Notes: generated from the sequence alone by a model not told the origin. A stretch of DNA of 14,654 nt from Planococcaceae bacterium UBA3370 (GCA_002360295.1 DEQI01000106.1:6436-21089); one strand, 5' to 3'; counted from the stretch's first letter, positions 1 to 8,122 are shown. Program-made: numbers and translations.

Positions 1-1083
1 ATGGCACATTTGCTCGAAATAATGGGAGCAGATACGTTTATTGACTATTTAAAGAAGTTTGGCTTTGGTGAAAAAACAGGCATTGACTTACCTGGAGAAG
101 TAAGCGGAACGATTTTAGATAAATATCCGATTAACAAAGTAACAACTACTTACGGTCAAGGCTCTACTGTGACGCCAATGCAGCTTATACAAGCCATGAC
201 AGCAATCGCCAATGACGGTCAAATGATGCAACCTTTCGTTATTGATAAAATTGTCGATTCTAACACAGGGGAAACGATTTTAGATGATAGTCCGGTCGTA
301 AAAGGAAATCCAATATCCGCGGATACAGCAAAACAAGTAAAAGAAATATTAGCATCTACAGTGACAAGCGAATATGGAACAGCTAAACGCTTCGAGCTAG
401 ATGGTTATGAAGTAGCAGGGAAAACAGGAACTGCACAAATTCCAAAAGAAGGTGGAGGCTACTATTGGGGCGCTAATGATTTCCTTTATTCATTTTTAGG
501 AATGGCACCAGTAGATGATCCACAGCTAATTATGTATATTGCTGTTGAAAAGCCGCAGTTATCGACTGGTCAGTATGGATCAGAACCGGTTGCAGAAATT
601 TTCAAAACGGTTATGGAAAATAGCTTGAAATATTTAAATATTAATCCTGAAGAAGTAGCGGAAGTAAAAACAACGGAACTGGAAGATTATACGAATAAAT
701 CGGCAGAAACAGTCCAAGTTGAACTGACTAACACAGGTTTAACCCCAGTAATTATTGGAGAAGGTGGCTCTATTATTGAGCAATATCCCAAAGCAGGGCT
801 ACAAGCCACAAGTGGAAGTCTTGTATTTTTAAAAACAGACGGGGTTATCACTCTTCCGTCCTTTGAAGGCTGGTCACTGCGTAACATACTTATTTATAAA
901 ACAATGTCCCAATTACCAATTGAAGTAGTTGGAGAAGGATATGTCGAAAGTCAAAGTATGTCGGCGAATACAGAAGTTTTAGATAATTCTCCTATTGTCG
1001 TAAAACTGAAAACGCCTGCCGAATTTTTTTCTCCTCTTTCTGAGGAAGAAGTCATAGAGGGCGAACAATTACCTCAAGATTAA
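1..1083 (+). CDS. pbpB: PBP2B, division-specific class B penicillin-binding protein (3' part, 5' end outside window)
   Basis: Transpeptidase that crosslinks septal peptidoglycan; membrane-anchored with an extracytoplasmic catalytic domain. Only the last 360 or so residues are present: the reading frame is open to base 1, and the ATG there is internal because the family is about 700 residues and the SxxK and SxN motifs are missing upstream. Visible are the end of the transpeptidase domain, with KFGFGEKTG at residues 19-27, YGQGSTVTP at 51-59 and the KTGT box at 141-144 (VAGKTGTAQ), then two PASTA-like repeats at about 229-280 and 282-338 and an acidic tail. Two PASTA repeats and a position just before spoVD are the arrangement of B. 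subtilis pbpB. The next gene is a second class B PBP, so confusion between the two was considered; SpoVD is identified independently by its cysteines and length. Identity as PBP2B is very likely. Confidence 0.93.
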   Translation: MAHLLEIMGADTFIDYLKKFGFGEKTGIDLPGEVSGTILDKYPINKVTTTYGQGSTVTPMQLIQAMTAIANDGQMMQPFVIDKIVDSNTGETILDDSPVVKGNPISADTAKQVKEILASTVTSEYGTAKRFELDGYEVAGKTGTAQIPKEGGGYYWGANDFLYSFLGMAPVDDPQLIMYIAVEKPQLSTGQYGSEPVAEIFKTVMENSLKYLNINPEEVAEVKTTELEDYTNKSAETVQVELTNTGLTPVIIGEGGSIIEQYPKAGLQATSGSLVFLKTDGVITLPSFEGWSLRNILIYKTMSQLPIEVVGEGYVESQSMSANTEVLDNSPIVVKLKTPAEFFSPLSEEEVIEGEQLPQD

Positions 1084-1092
1084 TGTTGTACT

Positions 1093-1121
1093 GAATAGAA
1101 GTCCATTTCAAAACATACTTT
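1093..1121 (+). promoter_or_regulatory. Putative sigma-E promoter of spoVD
   Basis: A -35-like GAATAGA (1093-1099) lies 14 bases before a -10-like CATACTTT (1114-1121). Against the sigma-E consensus as I recall it (KMATATW, 14-15 bases, CATAYAHT) these match 6 of 7 and 7 of 8. The start of transcription would fall near 1128, just ahead of the GGAG at 1131 and the GTG start at 1144. B. subtilis spoVD is sigma-E dependent, so site, spacing and gene agree. Confidence 0.7.
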
Positions 1122-1130
1122 GTTAAAAAC

Positions 1131-1134
1131 GGAG
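1131..1134 (+). promoter_or_regulatory. Ribosome binding site deciding the spoVD start (GTG 1144)
   Basis: GGAG at 1131-1134 sits 9 bases before GTG 1144. The longer open frame from TTG 1120 has no Shine-Dalgarno and begins inside the predicted -10 element, so it is not used. Confidence 0.7.
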
Positions 1135-1143
1135 TGTGAGATA

Positions 1144-3054
1144 GTGAAGTGGATTTCAGTACATTCGAAAAAGCGTTTACAATGGATTGTGTTCGCTTTT
1201 TTATTTTATGGGATTGCTGTTATTATTAGGTTATTTTATGTACAAATTATTCAGCAGGATGAATTAACTGAAATAGCAAAGGCTAATTGGGACAGGGAAA
1301 TTCCATTTGCAACAGAACGAGGAGAAATTGTCGACCGAAATGGAGAAGTCATTGTAACAAATAAACTTGCACCTACACTGTATTTTATTCCTGCGCAAAA
1401 TGATAATGTGGAGCTGGCAGCTAAACAATTAGCGCAAATTTTACAAGTAGATGAGTCAAGTTTACTAAAAAAAATGCAGAAGAAAGCATATCTTATAAAG
1501 CTTGCGCCTGAAGGGAAAAATATTACGCAAGAACAAGCAGAAGCTGTACAGGCACTCGGCATTGAAGGATTATATAGCGGTGTCGACTATATGAGATATT
1601 ATCCTTTTGGGTCATTATTAGCCCGCTTTTTAGGGTTTACCGGTTATGACAATCAAGGTTTAGCTGGTATCGAGTATGAGTACGACAAATTATTGACAGG
1701 TAATGATGCAGCGATTCGTTTATTTATGGATGCTAAAAATACGGAGATGGAGCATGTCGATGATGAATGGAAAGAAGGCCAGGCAGGCGCTACCGTCGAG
1801 CTCACAATCGATTTAACAATCCAACAAGTTGTAGAACGCGAGCTGTCGCAAGCGATGGTTCGTTATGATGCGGATCAAGCCATTGGAGTAGCAATGAATC
1901 CAAATACTGGAGAAATTCTTGCGTTAGCTTCTTTTCCCACATATGATCCGGCTGATTTCGCGAAAGTAGATTCCACAATATATAACCGAAACTTACCGGT
2001 ATTTATGACGTACGAGCCAGGATCGACTTTTAAAATCATTACGTTAAGTGCTGCGTTAGAAGAAGGGGTTGTAGATCTTGAACATGATCATTTTCATGAC
2101 CCTGGTTATGTCATAGTGGAAGGGGCTAAATTACGCTGTTGGAAGCGTGAAGGCCATCATGATGAAACGTTTTTAGAAGTAGTTGAAAATTCTTGTAACC
2201 CTGGATTTATTGAATTAGGGCAAAGAGTTGGTGCAGAAAAGCTTTTACAATATATAAAAGACTTTGGCTTTGGGAAAAAAACAGGCTCTAATATTGCTGG
2301 TGAGGCAAGTGGTATATTATTTTCGGAAGAAGGCTTTGGCCCAGTTGAACATGCAACAACATCGTTTGGCCAAGGTATATCTGTTACACCAATTCAGCAA
2401 ATGCAAGCAGTTGCCGCCGCCATTAATGGAGGAAAGCTTTATACCCCTTATGTAGTTTCAAAGATTATGAGTGAAGATGGTGTGATTACCGAATCGCAAC
2501 CTGAAATGAAAAAACAAGTCATTAGCGAGGAAACATCTGCCCAAGTTCGAAATGCTCTTGAGTCTGTTGTAGCAAGAGGTTCAGGGAAACAAGCATTTAG
2601 GGAAGGCCTTCGTATTGGTGGTAAAACAGGGACAGCGCAAAAAGTGGAGAATGGGCGCTATAAACAAGGCGACTATATCGTATCTTTTATTGGCTTCGCT
2701 CCTGCTGATAATCCAGAAATCATTGTCTATGTAGCAATTGATAATCCTAAAAGTCATCTTCAATTTGGTGGCGTGATTGCAGCCCCTATTGTAGGTCAAA
2801 TAATTGAAGATGTAGCACCAATAGTAGGAATCGAAAAATCGACTGAGCAAATTGACAAGGTGACGACTTGGACAGATCCTATTATGGTTGAAGTGGCTGA
2901 TTTTGTAGGCAAAACAATTGATGAGGTAATTCAGCAATATTATCCATTTAAAATTGAATGGCATGGCGAAGGAAAGATAATATTGGATCAGATGCCACAT
3001 GCTGGAGAAAAAATTGAGCAGGATGGAACAATCCATTTATATTTATCAAACTAA
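1144..3054 (+). CDS. spoVD: SpoVD, sporulation-specific class B penicillin-binding protein
   Basis: Transpeptidase needed for spore cortex peptidoglycan synthesis, acting in the outer forespore membrane with the SEDS protein SpoVE. From GTG 1144 the protein has 636 residues (B. subtilis 646). One membrane segment lies near residues 13-35, followed by the PBP dimerisation domain, the transpeptidase domain and a single PASTA-like repeat at about 577-636. Catalytic motifs are STFK with Ser294, SCN at 350-352 and KTGT at 494-497. Cys332 and Cys351 fall at the numbers I recall for the redox-active pair of B. subtilis SpoVD, which StoA keeps reduced; Ser294 is also at the known number. This agreement supports the GTG start. 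It follows pbpB after 60 bases holding a sigma-E-type promoter. Unlike B. subtilis, murE does not follow. Alternative: a vegetative paralogue, unlikely given the cysteine pair. Confidence 0.95.
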   Translation: MKWISVHSKKRLQWIVFAFLFYGIAVIIRLFYVQIIQQDELTEIAKANWDREIPFATERGEIVDRNGEVIVTNKLAPTLYFIPAQNDNVELAAKQLAQILQVDESSLLKKMQKKAYLIKLAPEGKNITQEQAEAVQALGIEGLYSGVDYMRYYPFGSLLARFLGFTGYDNQGLAGIEYEYDKLLTGNDAAIRLFMDAKNTEMEHVDDEWKEGQAGATVELTIDLTIQQVVERELSQAMVRYDADQAIGVAMNPNTGEILALASFPTYDPADFAKVDSTIYNRNLPVFMTYEPGSTFKIITLSAALEEGVVDLEHDHFHDPGYVIVEGAKLRCWKREGHHDETFLEVVENSCNPGFIELGQRVGAEKLLQYIKDFGFGKKTGSNIAGEASGILFSEEGFGPVEHATTSFGQGISVTPIQQMQAVAAAINGGKLYTPYVVSKIMSEDGVITESQPEMKKQVISEETSAQVRNALESVVARGSGKQAFREGLRIGGKTGTAQKVENGRYKQGDYIVSFIGFAPADNPEIIVYVAIDNPKSHLQFGGVIAAPIVGQIIEDVAPIVGIEKSTEQIDKVTTWTDPIMVEVADFVGKTIDEVIQQYYPFKIEWHGEGKIILDQMPHAGEKIEQDGTIHLYLSN

Positions 3055-3059
3055 TTTTA

Positions 3060-3088
3060 TTAACATTCTTTTAAAATAAGCATAAAAC
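3060..3088 (+). promoter_or_regulatory. Possible weak sigma-A promoter before mraY
   Basis: The 88-base gap between spoVD and mraY holds TTAACA (3060-3065, 5 of 6 to consensus), 17 bases, then TAAAAC (3083-3088, 4 of 6). TATTAT at 3092-3097 is a better -10 but has no fitting -35. The gap is AT-rich, where such matches occur by chance. A promoter here would let mraY and murD be expressed independently of sigma-E. Confidence 0.3.
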
Positions 3089-3142
3089 AACTATTATTAT
3101 GAAGGATGTCAATCTAGATAGAAGAATTAAAGGAGATTTAAC

Positions 3143-4117
3143 ATGACACTTGCAACAACAATGACCATTTTAGCCATATCATTTGTACTAACAGTGATAT
3201 TAGCTCCAATCGGGATTCCCATGCTCCGAAGGTTGAAATTTGGTCAAAGCATACGCGAAGAGGGACCGCAATCACATATGAAAAAAGCAGGTACACCAAC
3301 AATGGGAGGTATTCTGTTTGTCATATCAATCATTGCGACTACGTTAATTGCAGGGAGTATTTATAATTTATTCACAACACAAACGGTTGTTTTATTACTT
3401 GTTTTAGTAGGATTCGGCGTTATCGGCTTTTTAGATGATGGAATTAAAGTTATCTTTAAACGCAATTTAGGCTTAACATCGTTACAAAAATTAGTTGGTC
3501 AAATTATTATTTCAATCGCTGCGTTTATGTTACTTCGTTTAGGTACATTTGATACTTCAATCATGATACCTTTTACTGACATAAAGCTTGATTTTGGATT
3601 ATTTTATATAGCGTTTTTGATTTTCTGGTTAGTCGGTTTCTCAAATGCTGTTAACTTAACGGACGGTTTAGATGGCCTAGTTGCAGGAACTGCCTCTATA
3701 GCATTTGCTGCCTTTGGTGTGATTGCTTTATTTAATGATCAAGCAGACATCGCTCTTTTTGCTTTTGCCGTAACAGGTGCTTTATTAGGCTTTCTCATTT
3801 TTAATGCGAACCCTGCAAAAGTTTTTATGGGAGACACGGGTTCTCTTGCTCTAGGTGGCGCACTTGCGATGATTTCTGTTTTAGTAAAGGCAGAATTATT
3901 GCTATTATTAATCGGTTTAGTTTTTGTAATCGAAACCTTATCCGTTATTTTACAAGTAGGTAGTTATAAACTACGTAAAAAGAGAATATTTAAAATGAGC
4001 CCAATTCACCATCATTTTGAGTTATCAGGATGGTCAGAATGGAAAGTAGTACTCGTATTCTGGTCAACCGGGTTAATTGTCGCATTAATTGCAGTCATTA
4101 TGGAGGCGTTCGTATGA
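3143..4117 (+). CDS. mraY: MraY, phospho-N-acetylmuramoyl-pentapeptide transferase
   Basis: Integral membrane enzyme that transfers phospho-MurNAc-pentapeptide from UDP to undecaprenyl phosphate, giving lipid I, the first membrane step of peptidoglycan synthesis. The 324-residue length matches B. subtilis MraY. Family motifs are all visible: the Asp98-Asp99 pair in FLDDGIKV, NLTDGLDG with Asp174, FMGDTGS with Asp231, and the HHH triad at 289-291 in PIHHHFE. About ten hydrophobic segments span the protein. ATG 3143 is preceded by AAAGGAGAT at good distance. The stop overlaps the murD start (ATGA at 4114-4117), so the two genes are translationally coupled. In B. subtilis murE stands directly upstream; here it is absent. 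Confidence 0.97.
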   Translation: MTLATTMTILAISFVLTVILAPIGIPMLRRLKFGQSIREEGPQSHMKKAGTPTMGGILFVISIIATTLIAGSIYNLFTTQTVVLLLVLVGFGVIGFLDDGIKVIFKRNLGLTSLQKLVGQIIISIAAFMLLRLGTFDTSIMIPFTDIKLDFGLFYIAFLIFWLVGFSNAVNLTDGLDGLVAGTASIAFAAFGVIALFNDQADIALFAFAVTGALLGFLIFNANPAKVFMGDTGSLALGGALAMISVLVKAELLLLLIGLVFVIETLSVILQVGSYKLRKKRIFKMSPIHHHFELSGWSEWKVVLVFWSTGLIVALIAVIMEAFV

Positions 4118-5466
4118 TCGAGTTCAAAGAATTTGAACATAAAAAAGTATTAGTTTTGGGATTAGCAAAAAGTGGTGTAGCTGCTGCGGAACTTTTACAT
4201 CAGCTAGGGGCATTTGTCACAGTAAATGATGCCAAGCCTTTTGATGCAAATCCAGAAGCGCAAAGCTTGCTAGCTAAAGGTATTACCGTTATTTGTGGGC
4301 GACACCCAGAAGATTTACTAGATGAGGGATTTGAGTTAGTCGTTAAAAATCCAGGGATTCCTTATAGCAATCCGATTATTGCAGAGGCAATAAACCGTGA
4401 ATTGCCAGTCATTACCGAAATGGAGCTTGCATATTTAGTTAGTGAGGCGCCATTTATCGGCATTACAGGGTCTAATGGTAAAACGACAACGACAACCCTT
4501 ATTTATGAAATACTTGCTAGAGGAAATAAGAACCCACTAATAGCCGGTAATATCGGAACAGTAGCTTGTGGAGTTGCTGCAGAAGCATCAGTAGATAATG
4601 TGATTGTGACAGAGCTTTCAAGTTTCCAGCTAATGGGGACGCATACGTTTAAACCGCATATTGCTATATTAACGAATTTGTACGATGCACATTTAGATTA
4701 TCATGGTACTTTCGAACATTATGCAAATGCAAAATTTAATGTTACGCGCAATCAAGATCAAGAAGATTATTTTATTTACAATGCAGATCAGGAAATAGTT
4801 TGTCAGTATGCGGCAAAATCTAATGCGCAAAAAATTCCGTTCACAACGAAAGGTAAGTCAGAACTAGGTATTAGTGCTGATGAAAAGGCTATCTATTGGA
4901 ATGGCGAACATTTTGTTGATCGAGCTACAATCGCATTACCAGGGAAACATAATTTAGAAAATGTATTATGTGCTATTGCAGCTGCATTACTAACAAACTG
5001 CTCAAGAGAAGCTATTTTGGAAGTGTTATCTACCTTTACTGGTGTTCGTCATAGAACACAGTTTGTACGAGAGTGGAAAGGGGTAAAAGTATATAACGAT
5101 TCCAAAGCAACGAATTGCTTAGCAACTAAAAGTGCACTTGAAGCTTTTTCACAGCCAATCGTACTTCTTGCAGGAGGCTTAGATCGTGGACATTCTTTTG
5201 AAGATTTACGTCCTGCAATGCACAATGTGAAAGCGGTCGTTGCCTTTGGTGAAACAGGTTTACGTTTTATTGAATTCGCAAAATCTTGCGGAATTCAACA
5301 AACGATTGCTGCAACAAATGTAGAAGATGCTACCGTATTCGCAGCAAAACTTTCTGAGCCGGGAGACGTCATATTATTATCACCTGCTTGTGCAAGTTGG
5401 GACCAGTATGATAGCTTCGAAATTCGTGGTGACCTGTTTATAGACAGTGTAATGAAACTAGTCTAA
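4114..5466 (+). CDS. murD: MurD, UDP-N-acetylmuramoyl-L-alanine--D-glutamate ligase
   Basis: Cytoplasmic ATP-dependent ligase that adds D-glutamate to UDP-MurNAc-L-Ala. The 450 residues equal the family's usual length. Visible motifs are a Rossmann-like N-terminus (VLVLGLAKSGVAAAE), KNPGIP, the ATP-binding P-loop GITGSNGKTT (about 116-125), the DAHLDYHGT segment, Lys207 in the position of the carbamylated lysine, HRTQF, NDSKATN (328-334) and GGLDRG. I chose ATG 4114: it overlaps the mraY stop as ATGA and has GGAGG at 4102-4106, 7 bases upstream. The open frame extends to 4030 inside mraY, but that extension has no family likeness. Confidence 0.97.
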   Translation: MIEFKEFEHKKVLVLGLAKSGVAAAELLHQLGAFVTVNDAKPFDANPEAQSLLAKGITVICGRHPEDLLDEGFELVVKNPGIPYSNPIIAEAINRELPVITEMELAYLVSEAPFIGITGSNGKTTTTTLIYEILARGNKNPLIAGNIGTVACGVAAEASVDNVIVTELSSFQLMGTHTFKPHIAILTNLYDAHLDYHGTFEHYANAKFNVTRNQDQEDYFIYNADQEIVCQYAAKSNAQKIPFTTKGKSELGISADEKAIYWNGEHFVDRATIALPGKHNLENVLCAIAAALLTNCSREAILEVLSTFTGVRHRTQFVREWKGVKVYNDSKATNCLATKSALEAFSQPIVLLAGGLDRGHSFEDLRPAMHNVKAVVAFGETGLRFIEFAKSCGIQQTIAATNVEDATVFAAKLSEPGDVILLSPACASWDQYDSFEIRGDLFIDSVMKLV

Positions 5467-5478
5467 CAACTTATTATA

Positions 5479-5484
5479 GAAAGG
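5479..5484 (+). promoter_or_regulatory. Unusually placed ribosome binding site of the SEDS gene
   Basis: The only Shine-Dalgarno-like stretch, GAAAGG (5479-5484), abuts ATG 5485 with no spacer, which is too close for normal initiation. An in-frame CTG at 5494 is better spaced from it. The ATG gives an N-terminus equal in length to SpoVE before the VYSAS motif, so I keep ATG. Initiation may be weak or depend on ribosomes finishing murD, whose stop lies 18 bases upstream in the same frame. Confidence 0.45.
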
Positions 5485-6603
5485 ATGCCCTCGCTGACAC
5501 ATCAATATAAAAGGCTATTCGTATTTTGCGCCTGTATGTTATCTGTAGTTGGTATTATATTTGTCTACTCAGCTAGTACATATTGGAGTTCAGTACATTA
5601 CGAAGGGCAAACGCCTTTTTATTTGAAACAATTCATCTATTTTATACTTGCCTGTGTGGTGTTTGTTATCGTTGCAAAATGGCCAGCGATAACAGAAAAG
5701 CAAGCACTATTATTATACGTATTTTCTCTCATACTGTTAGTGCTTGTATTGATACCGGGTATCGGTATTTGGCGTAATGGCTCAAGAAGTTGGATTGGCC
5801 TCGGTCCACTCACATTACAGCCAGCCGAGCTAGTTAAAATAACGACTTTACTGTATTTAAGTGTCCGTTTAGCAAAAGCAAAAACCTATGAACGTGTAGT
5901 CAAGCTTGAACACTTCATCATTTTATTTATTCCAGCGACGCTTATTATGCTACAACCAGATTTTGGCTCGGTTTTTATATTAGTTGTTACTGCTTTTGTT
6001 CTGTTGTTTATTGCCAAGTATCCGATTAGGCTTTACGTTTTAATTATATTAATAGGGGCTGCAGGACTAGTTTTCTTAATCATTTCGGCACCCTATCGTT
6101 TAAAACGGATTGAAGCCTTTTTAAACCCATGGGCGGACGCGCTTGGGAGTGGGTTCCAGGCGGTGCAGTCTTTGCTTGCGATAGGACCTGCTGGGTTGTT
6201 TGGTCATGGATTTTTACAAAGTCGGCAAAAATATCTATATTTGCCGGAGCCACAAAATGATTTTATTTTTTCAATTATATTAGAAGAAATAGGATTTGTT
6301 GGTGGTATTGTTGTACTTGTGTTATTTGCTCTATTTTTATATAGCGGCTATGCGCTTGCTATCAGAGCATATAGCTTGGAACAGTTTTACATTATTTCTG
6401 CATTAACATCCATGATTGCTATTCAAGCCTGTTTAAATATTGGTGTCGTTATAGGGTTGTTGCCGGTTACTGGCGTTACTTTACCATTTATTAGTTACGG
6501 CGGTACTTCGCTTCTTGTTATTTGGTTAACAGTTGCGCTTATAATTAATGTCGCCAATAGTGGGAAGGAGGGAGTAAAGAATGGAAAAAGTAATAGATAT
6601 TGA
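5485..6603 (+). CDS. spoVE: FtsW/SpoVE-type SEDS peptidoglycan glycosyltransferase
   Basis: Polytopic membrane enzyme of the SEDS family that polymerises lipid II into glycan strands with a class B PBP partner. The 372 residues (SpoVE of B. subtilis 366) hold about ten hydrophobic segments. Family motifs are VYSAS at 27-31, NGSRSWIG (98-105), LQPAELVK (111-118), RLKRIEAFLNPW, GSGFQAVQSL and YLPEPQNDF with Asp259 in the position of the catalytic aspartate. Two small departures are seen: Asn258 where Thr is usual, and HGFLQSRQK in place of the common GxGLGQSRQK. Gene position after murD and the N-terminal match point to the SpoVE/FtsW orthologue; whether it serves division, cortex or both cannot be settled here, and I found no clear sigma-E promoter ahead of it. 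Its end overlaps divIB by 23 bases. murG, which follows spoVE in B. subtilis, is absent. Confidence 0.9.
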   Translation: MPSLTHQYKRLFVFCACMLSVVGIIFVYSASTYWSSVHYEGQTPFYLKQFIYFILACVVFVIVAKWPAITEKQALLLYVFSLILLVLVLIPGIGIWRNGSRSWIGLGPLTLQPAELVKITTLLYLSVRLAKAKTYERVVKLEHFIILFIPATLIMLQPDFGSVFILVVTAFVLLFIAKYPIRLYVLIILIGAAGLVFLIISAPYRLKRIEAFLNPWADALGSGFQAVQSLLAIGPAGLFGHGFLQSRQKYLYLPEPQNDFIFSIILEEIGFVGGIVVLVLFALFLYSGYALAIRAYSLEQFYIISALTSMIAIQACLNIGVVIGLLPVTGVTLPFISYGGTSLLVIWLTVALIINVANSGKEGVKNGKSNRY

Positions 6604-7402
6604 AGACCGTATACCGACTTTGAGAGAAAAACGTAGAAAACGTACAAATTTTAAATTTATTGTTTTAACGACCCTGTTTGTGCTCATCCTTATTTTACTT
6701 CTTTACTTCCAATCGCCTTATAGCGATATTCAAAAAATAGAAGTAAGTGGTAATGTCATTGCAGATGAGATGTATTATCAAGAACAATCTAGTTTAAAAT
6801 TAAACAATTCGATTTGGGGCTTTAGAAAAAAAGAAGTAGAAGCCGCATTAATGAATAATAGTTGGGTAAAATCTGTAACAGTAGAACGGAAATTACTCAC
6901 AACAGTAAAAATAAAAGTGGATGAATGGCAAAAGGTTGCGTATATATCGAAAGATAATCAATTTTATCCAATGCTAGAAAATGGCGTTATTTTAGATGAA
7001 AAAAGTGAAGCAGTACCGATTGATGCACCTATTTTCTTATCTTTTGACGATGAGGAGTTGCGCAAGCGTTTATTAAAGCAATTAGGAAAGCTTGATAAAG
7101 AAGTACTTGCGCTTATTTCTCAAATAAATGCAACGCCTACAAGTGCAGATCCATATTCCATCACACTGTATATGAATGATGGCTACGAAGTTCGAGCAGA
7201 AATAACTACGCTTGCTAGTAAGCTGAACTACTATCCGTCGATTATAGCTCAAATCGAAAGTGAAGAAAGCTATGAGAAGGGGATAATTGATATAGAAGTT
7301 GGTTCCTACTATCGTTCTTATTCAGACGAATATTCGTTGAAAATTGATACTGTAGGTGAAGAACAGGAAGTGGAACAAGATGAAGAAGGGTCAGCACAAT
7401 AA
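6581..7402 (+). CDS. divIB: DivIB (FtsQ-type), divisome membrane protein
   Basis: Bitopic division protein that forms a complex with FtsL and DivIC and stabilises the septal synthase. The 273 residues are close to B. subtilis DivIB (263). Order: a basic cytoplasmic tail beginning MEKVIDIEDRIPTLREKR, one membrane segment at about 26-44, a POTRA domain at about 46-115 (IQKIEVSGN, then SWVKSVTVERKL), a beta domain with LYMNDGYEVRA and YPSIIAQI, and an acidic tail. ATG 6581 has the strong site GGAAGGAGGGAG and lies inside the 3' end of the SEDS gene, so translation is probably coupled. In B. subtilis murG and murB separate these genes; here they are directly adjacent. Confidence 0.95.
   Translation: MEKVIDIEDRIPTLREKRRKRTNFKFIVLTTLFVLILILLLYFQSPYSDIQKIEVSGNVIADEMYYQEQSSLKLNNSIWGFRKKEVEAALMNNSWVKSVTVERKLLTTVKIKVDEWQKVAYISKDNQFYPMLENGVILDEKSEAVPIDAPIFLSFDDEELRKRLLKQLGKLDKEVLALISQINATPTSADPYSITLYMNDGYEVRAEITTLASKLNYYPSIIAQIESEESYEKGIIDIEVGSYYRSYSDEYSLKIDTVGEEQEVEQDEEGSAQ
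7365..7370 (+). promoter_or_regulatory. Ribosome binding site deciding the ylxW start (ATG 7380)
   Basis: AGGAAG at 7365-7370 lies 9 bases before ATG 7380, inside the end of divIB. The open frame could begin at GTG 7356, but the shorter form fits the family length and N-terminus better. Confidence 0.55.
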
Positions 7403-8108
7403 AAAAACAATTATTTTTCAGCGTAAATATTTTATGCTGTTAATTGTTTGTATTATTACGGGCTTTATTATTGGCTACTCGTACAACCTTTCGAAGGATA
7501 AACAACAAGTAAGTTCCATTTCCAATATTCATTATCAGCAGCAGGAAACATATCGTGCGGAACTTATTGAACAGCAAGAGCGTAATAAAGAATTAGCGGA
7601 CGAGCTAGCTGATTTACAGAAAAAAATTCGTAGTTATGAAAAAGAGTTTACTTCAAATGAAGCAGAGTATGAAAGCTTAGTTCATGAGGCTGAGAGGCTG
7701 CGTTTATTGCTTGGAGAAATAGCTGGGGAAGGACAAGGTATCAAATTAACGTTAGCAGATGGAGAGTATGATCCAAACTCCACAAATCCAAACGATTACA
7801 TTGTGCATGAAAGTCATATTTTTAAAGTACTTACTGAGTTGAAAATTGCTGGTGCAGAAGCAATTTCAATTAATGGACAGCGATTGAAAACGAATTCGTA
7901 CATAAGCTGTAATGGTCCGGTTATCACAGTAGATGGCAAACAATTTCCAGCACCTTTTGTCATTGAAGCTGTCGGCAACCAAGATGTCTTAATCGCATCG
8001 TTAGAGCTTGTGGGTGGTGTATTTGACCAACTGCTTAATGAACGAATTAACGTAACACTTGAAAAAAGTAACGACATTCAAATGCCTTCCATTACTGAAG
8101 AAAGCTAA
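7380..8108 (+). CDS. ylxW: YlxW, DUF881 membrane protein
   Basis: Conserved protein of unknown molecular function, regularly found between divIB and ftsA in Bacillales. From ATG 7380 it has 242 residues (B. subtilis YlxW about 231). It shows a short basic N-terminus, one membrane segment at about 17-35, a charged coiled coil at about 50-105 rich in Glu, Lys and Gln, then the DUF881 domain: IKLTLADGEYDP, the YIVHESHIFKVL segment, AISINGQRL, YISCNGPVITVDG and FVIEAVGN. It overlaps divIB by 23 bases and is followed after 14 bases by its paralogue ylxX. Clustering suggests a link to the envelope or division, but no activity can be read from the sequence. Confidence 0.88.
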   Translation: MKKGQHNKKTIIFQRKYFMLLIVCIITGFIIGYSYNLSKDKQQVSSISNIHYQQQETYRAELIEQQERNKELADELADLQKKIRSYEKEFTSNEAEYESLVHEAERLRLLLGEIAGEGQGIKLTLADGEYDPNSTNPNDYIVHESHIFKVLTELKIAGAEAISINGQRLKTNSYISCNGPVITVDGKQFPAPFVIEAVGNQDVLIASLELVGGVFDQLLNERINVTLEKSNDIQMPSITEES

Positions 8109-8122
8109 TTGGAGGGGAAAAT

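Noticed and set aside
2581..3036. Minus-strand open frame of 151 codons opposite the end of spoVD
   Set aside because: Shadow of spoVD; low-complexity, aromatic- and Asn-rich translation without recognisable motifs.
3099..3146. A 15-codon frame (starting MKDVNLDRR) ending in ATGA overlap with the mraY start, possibly a murE remnant or leader peptide
   Set aside because: No ribosome binding site before its ATG and no convincing likeness to the MurE C-terminus; a frame this short is expected by chance.
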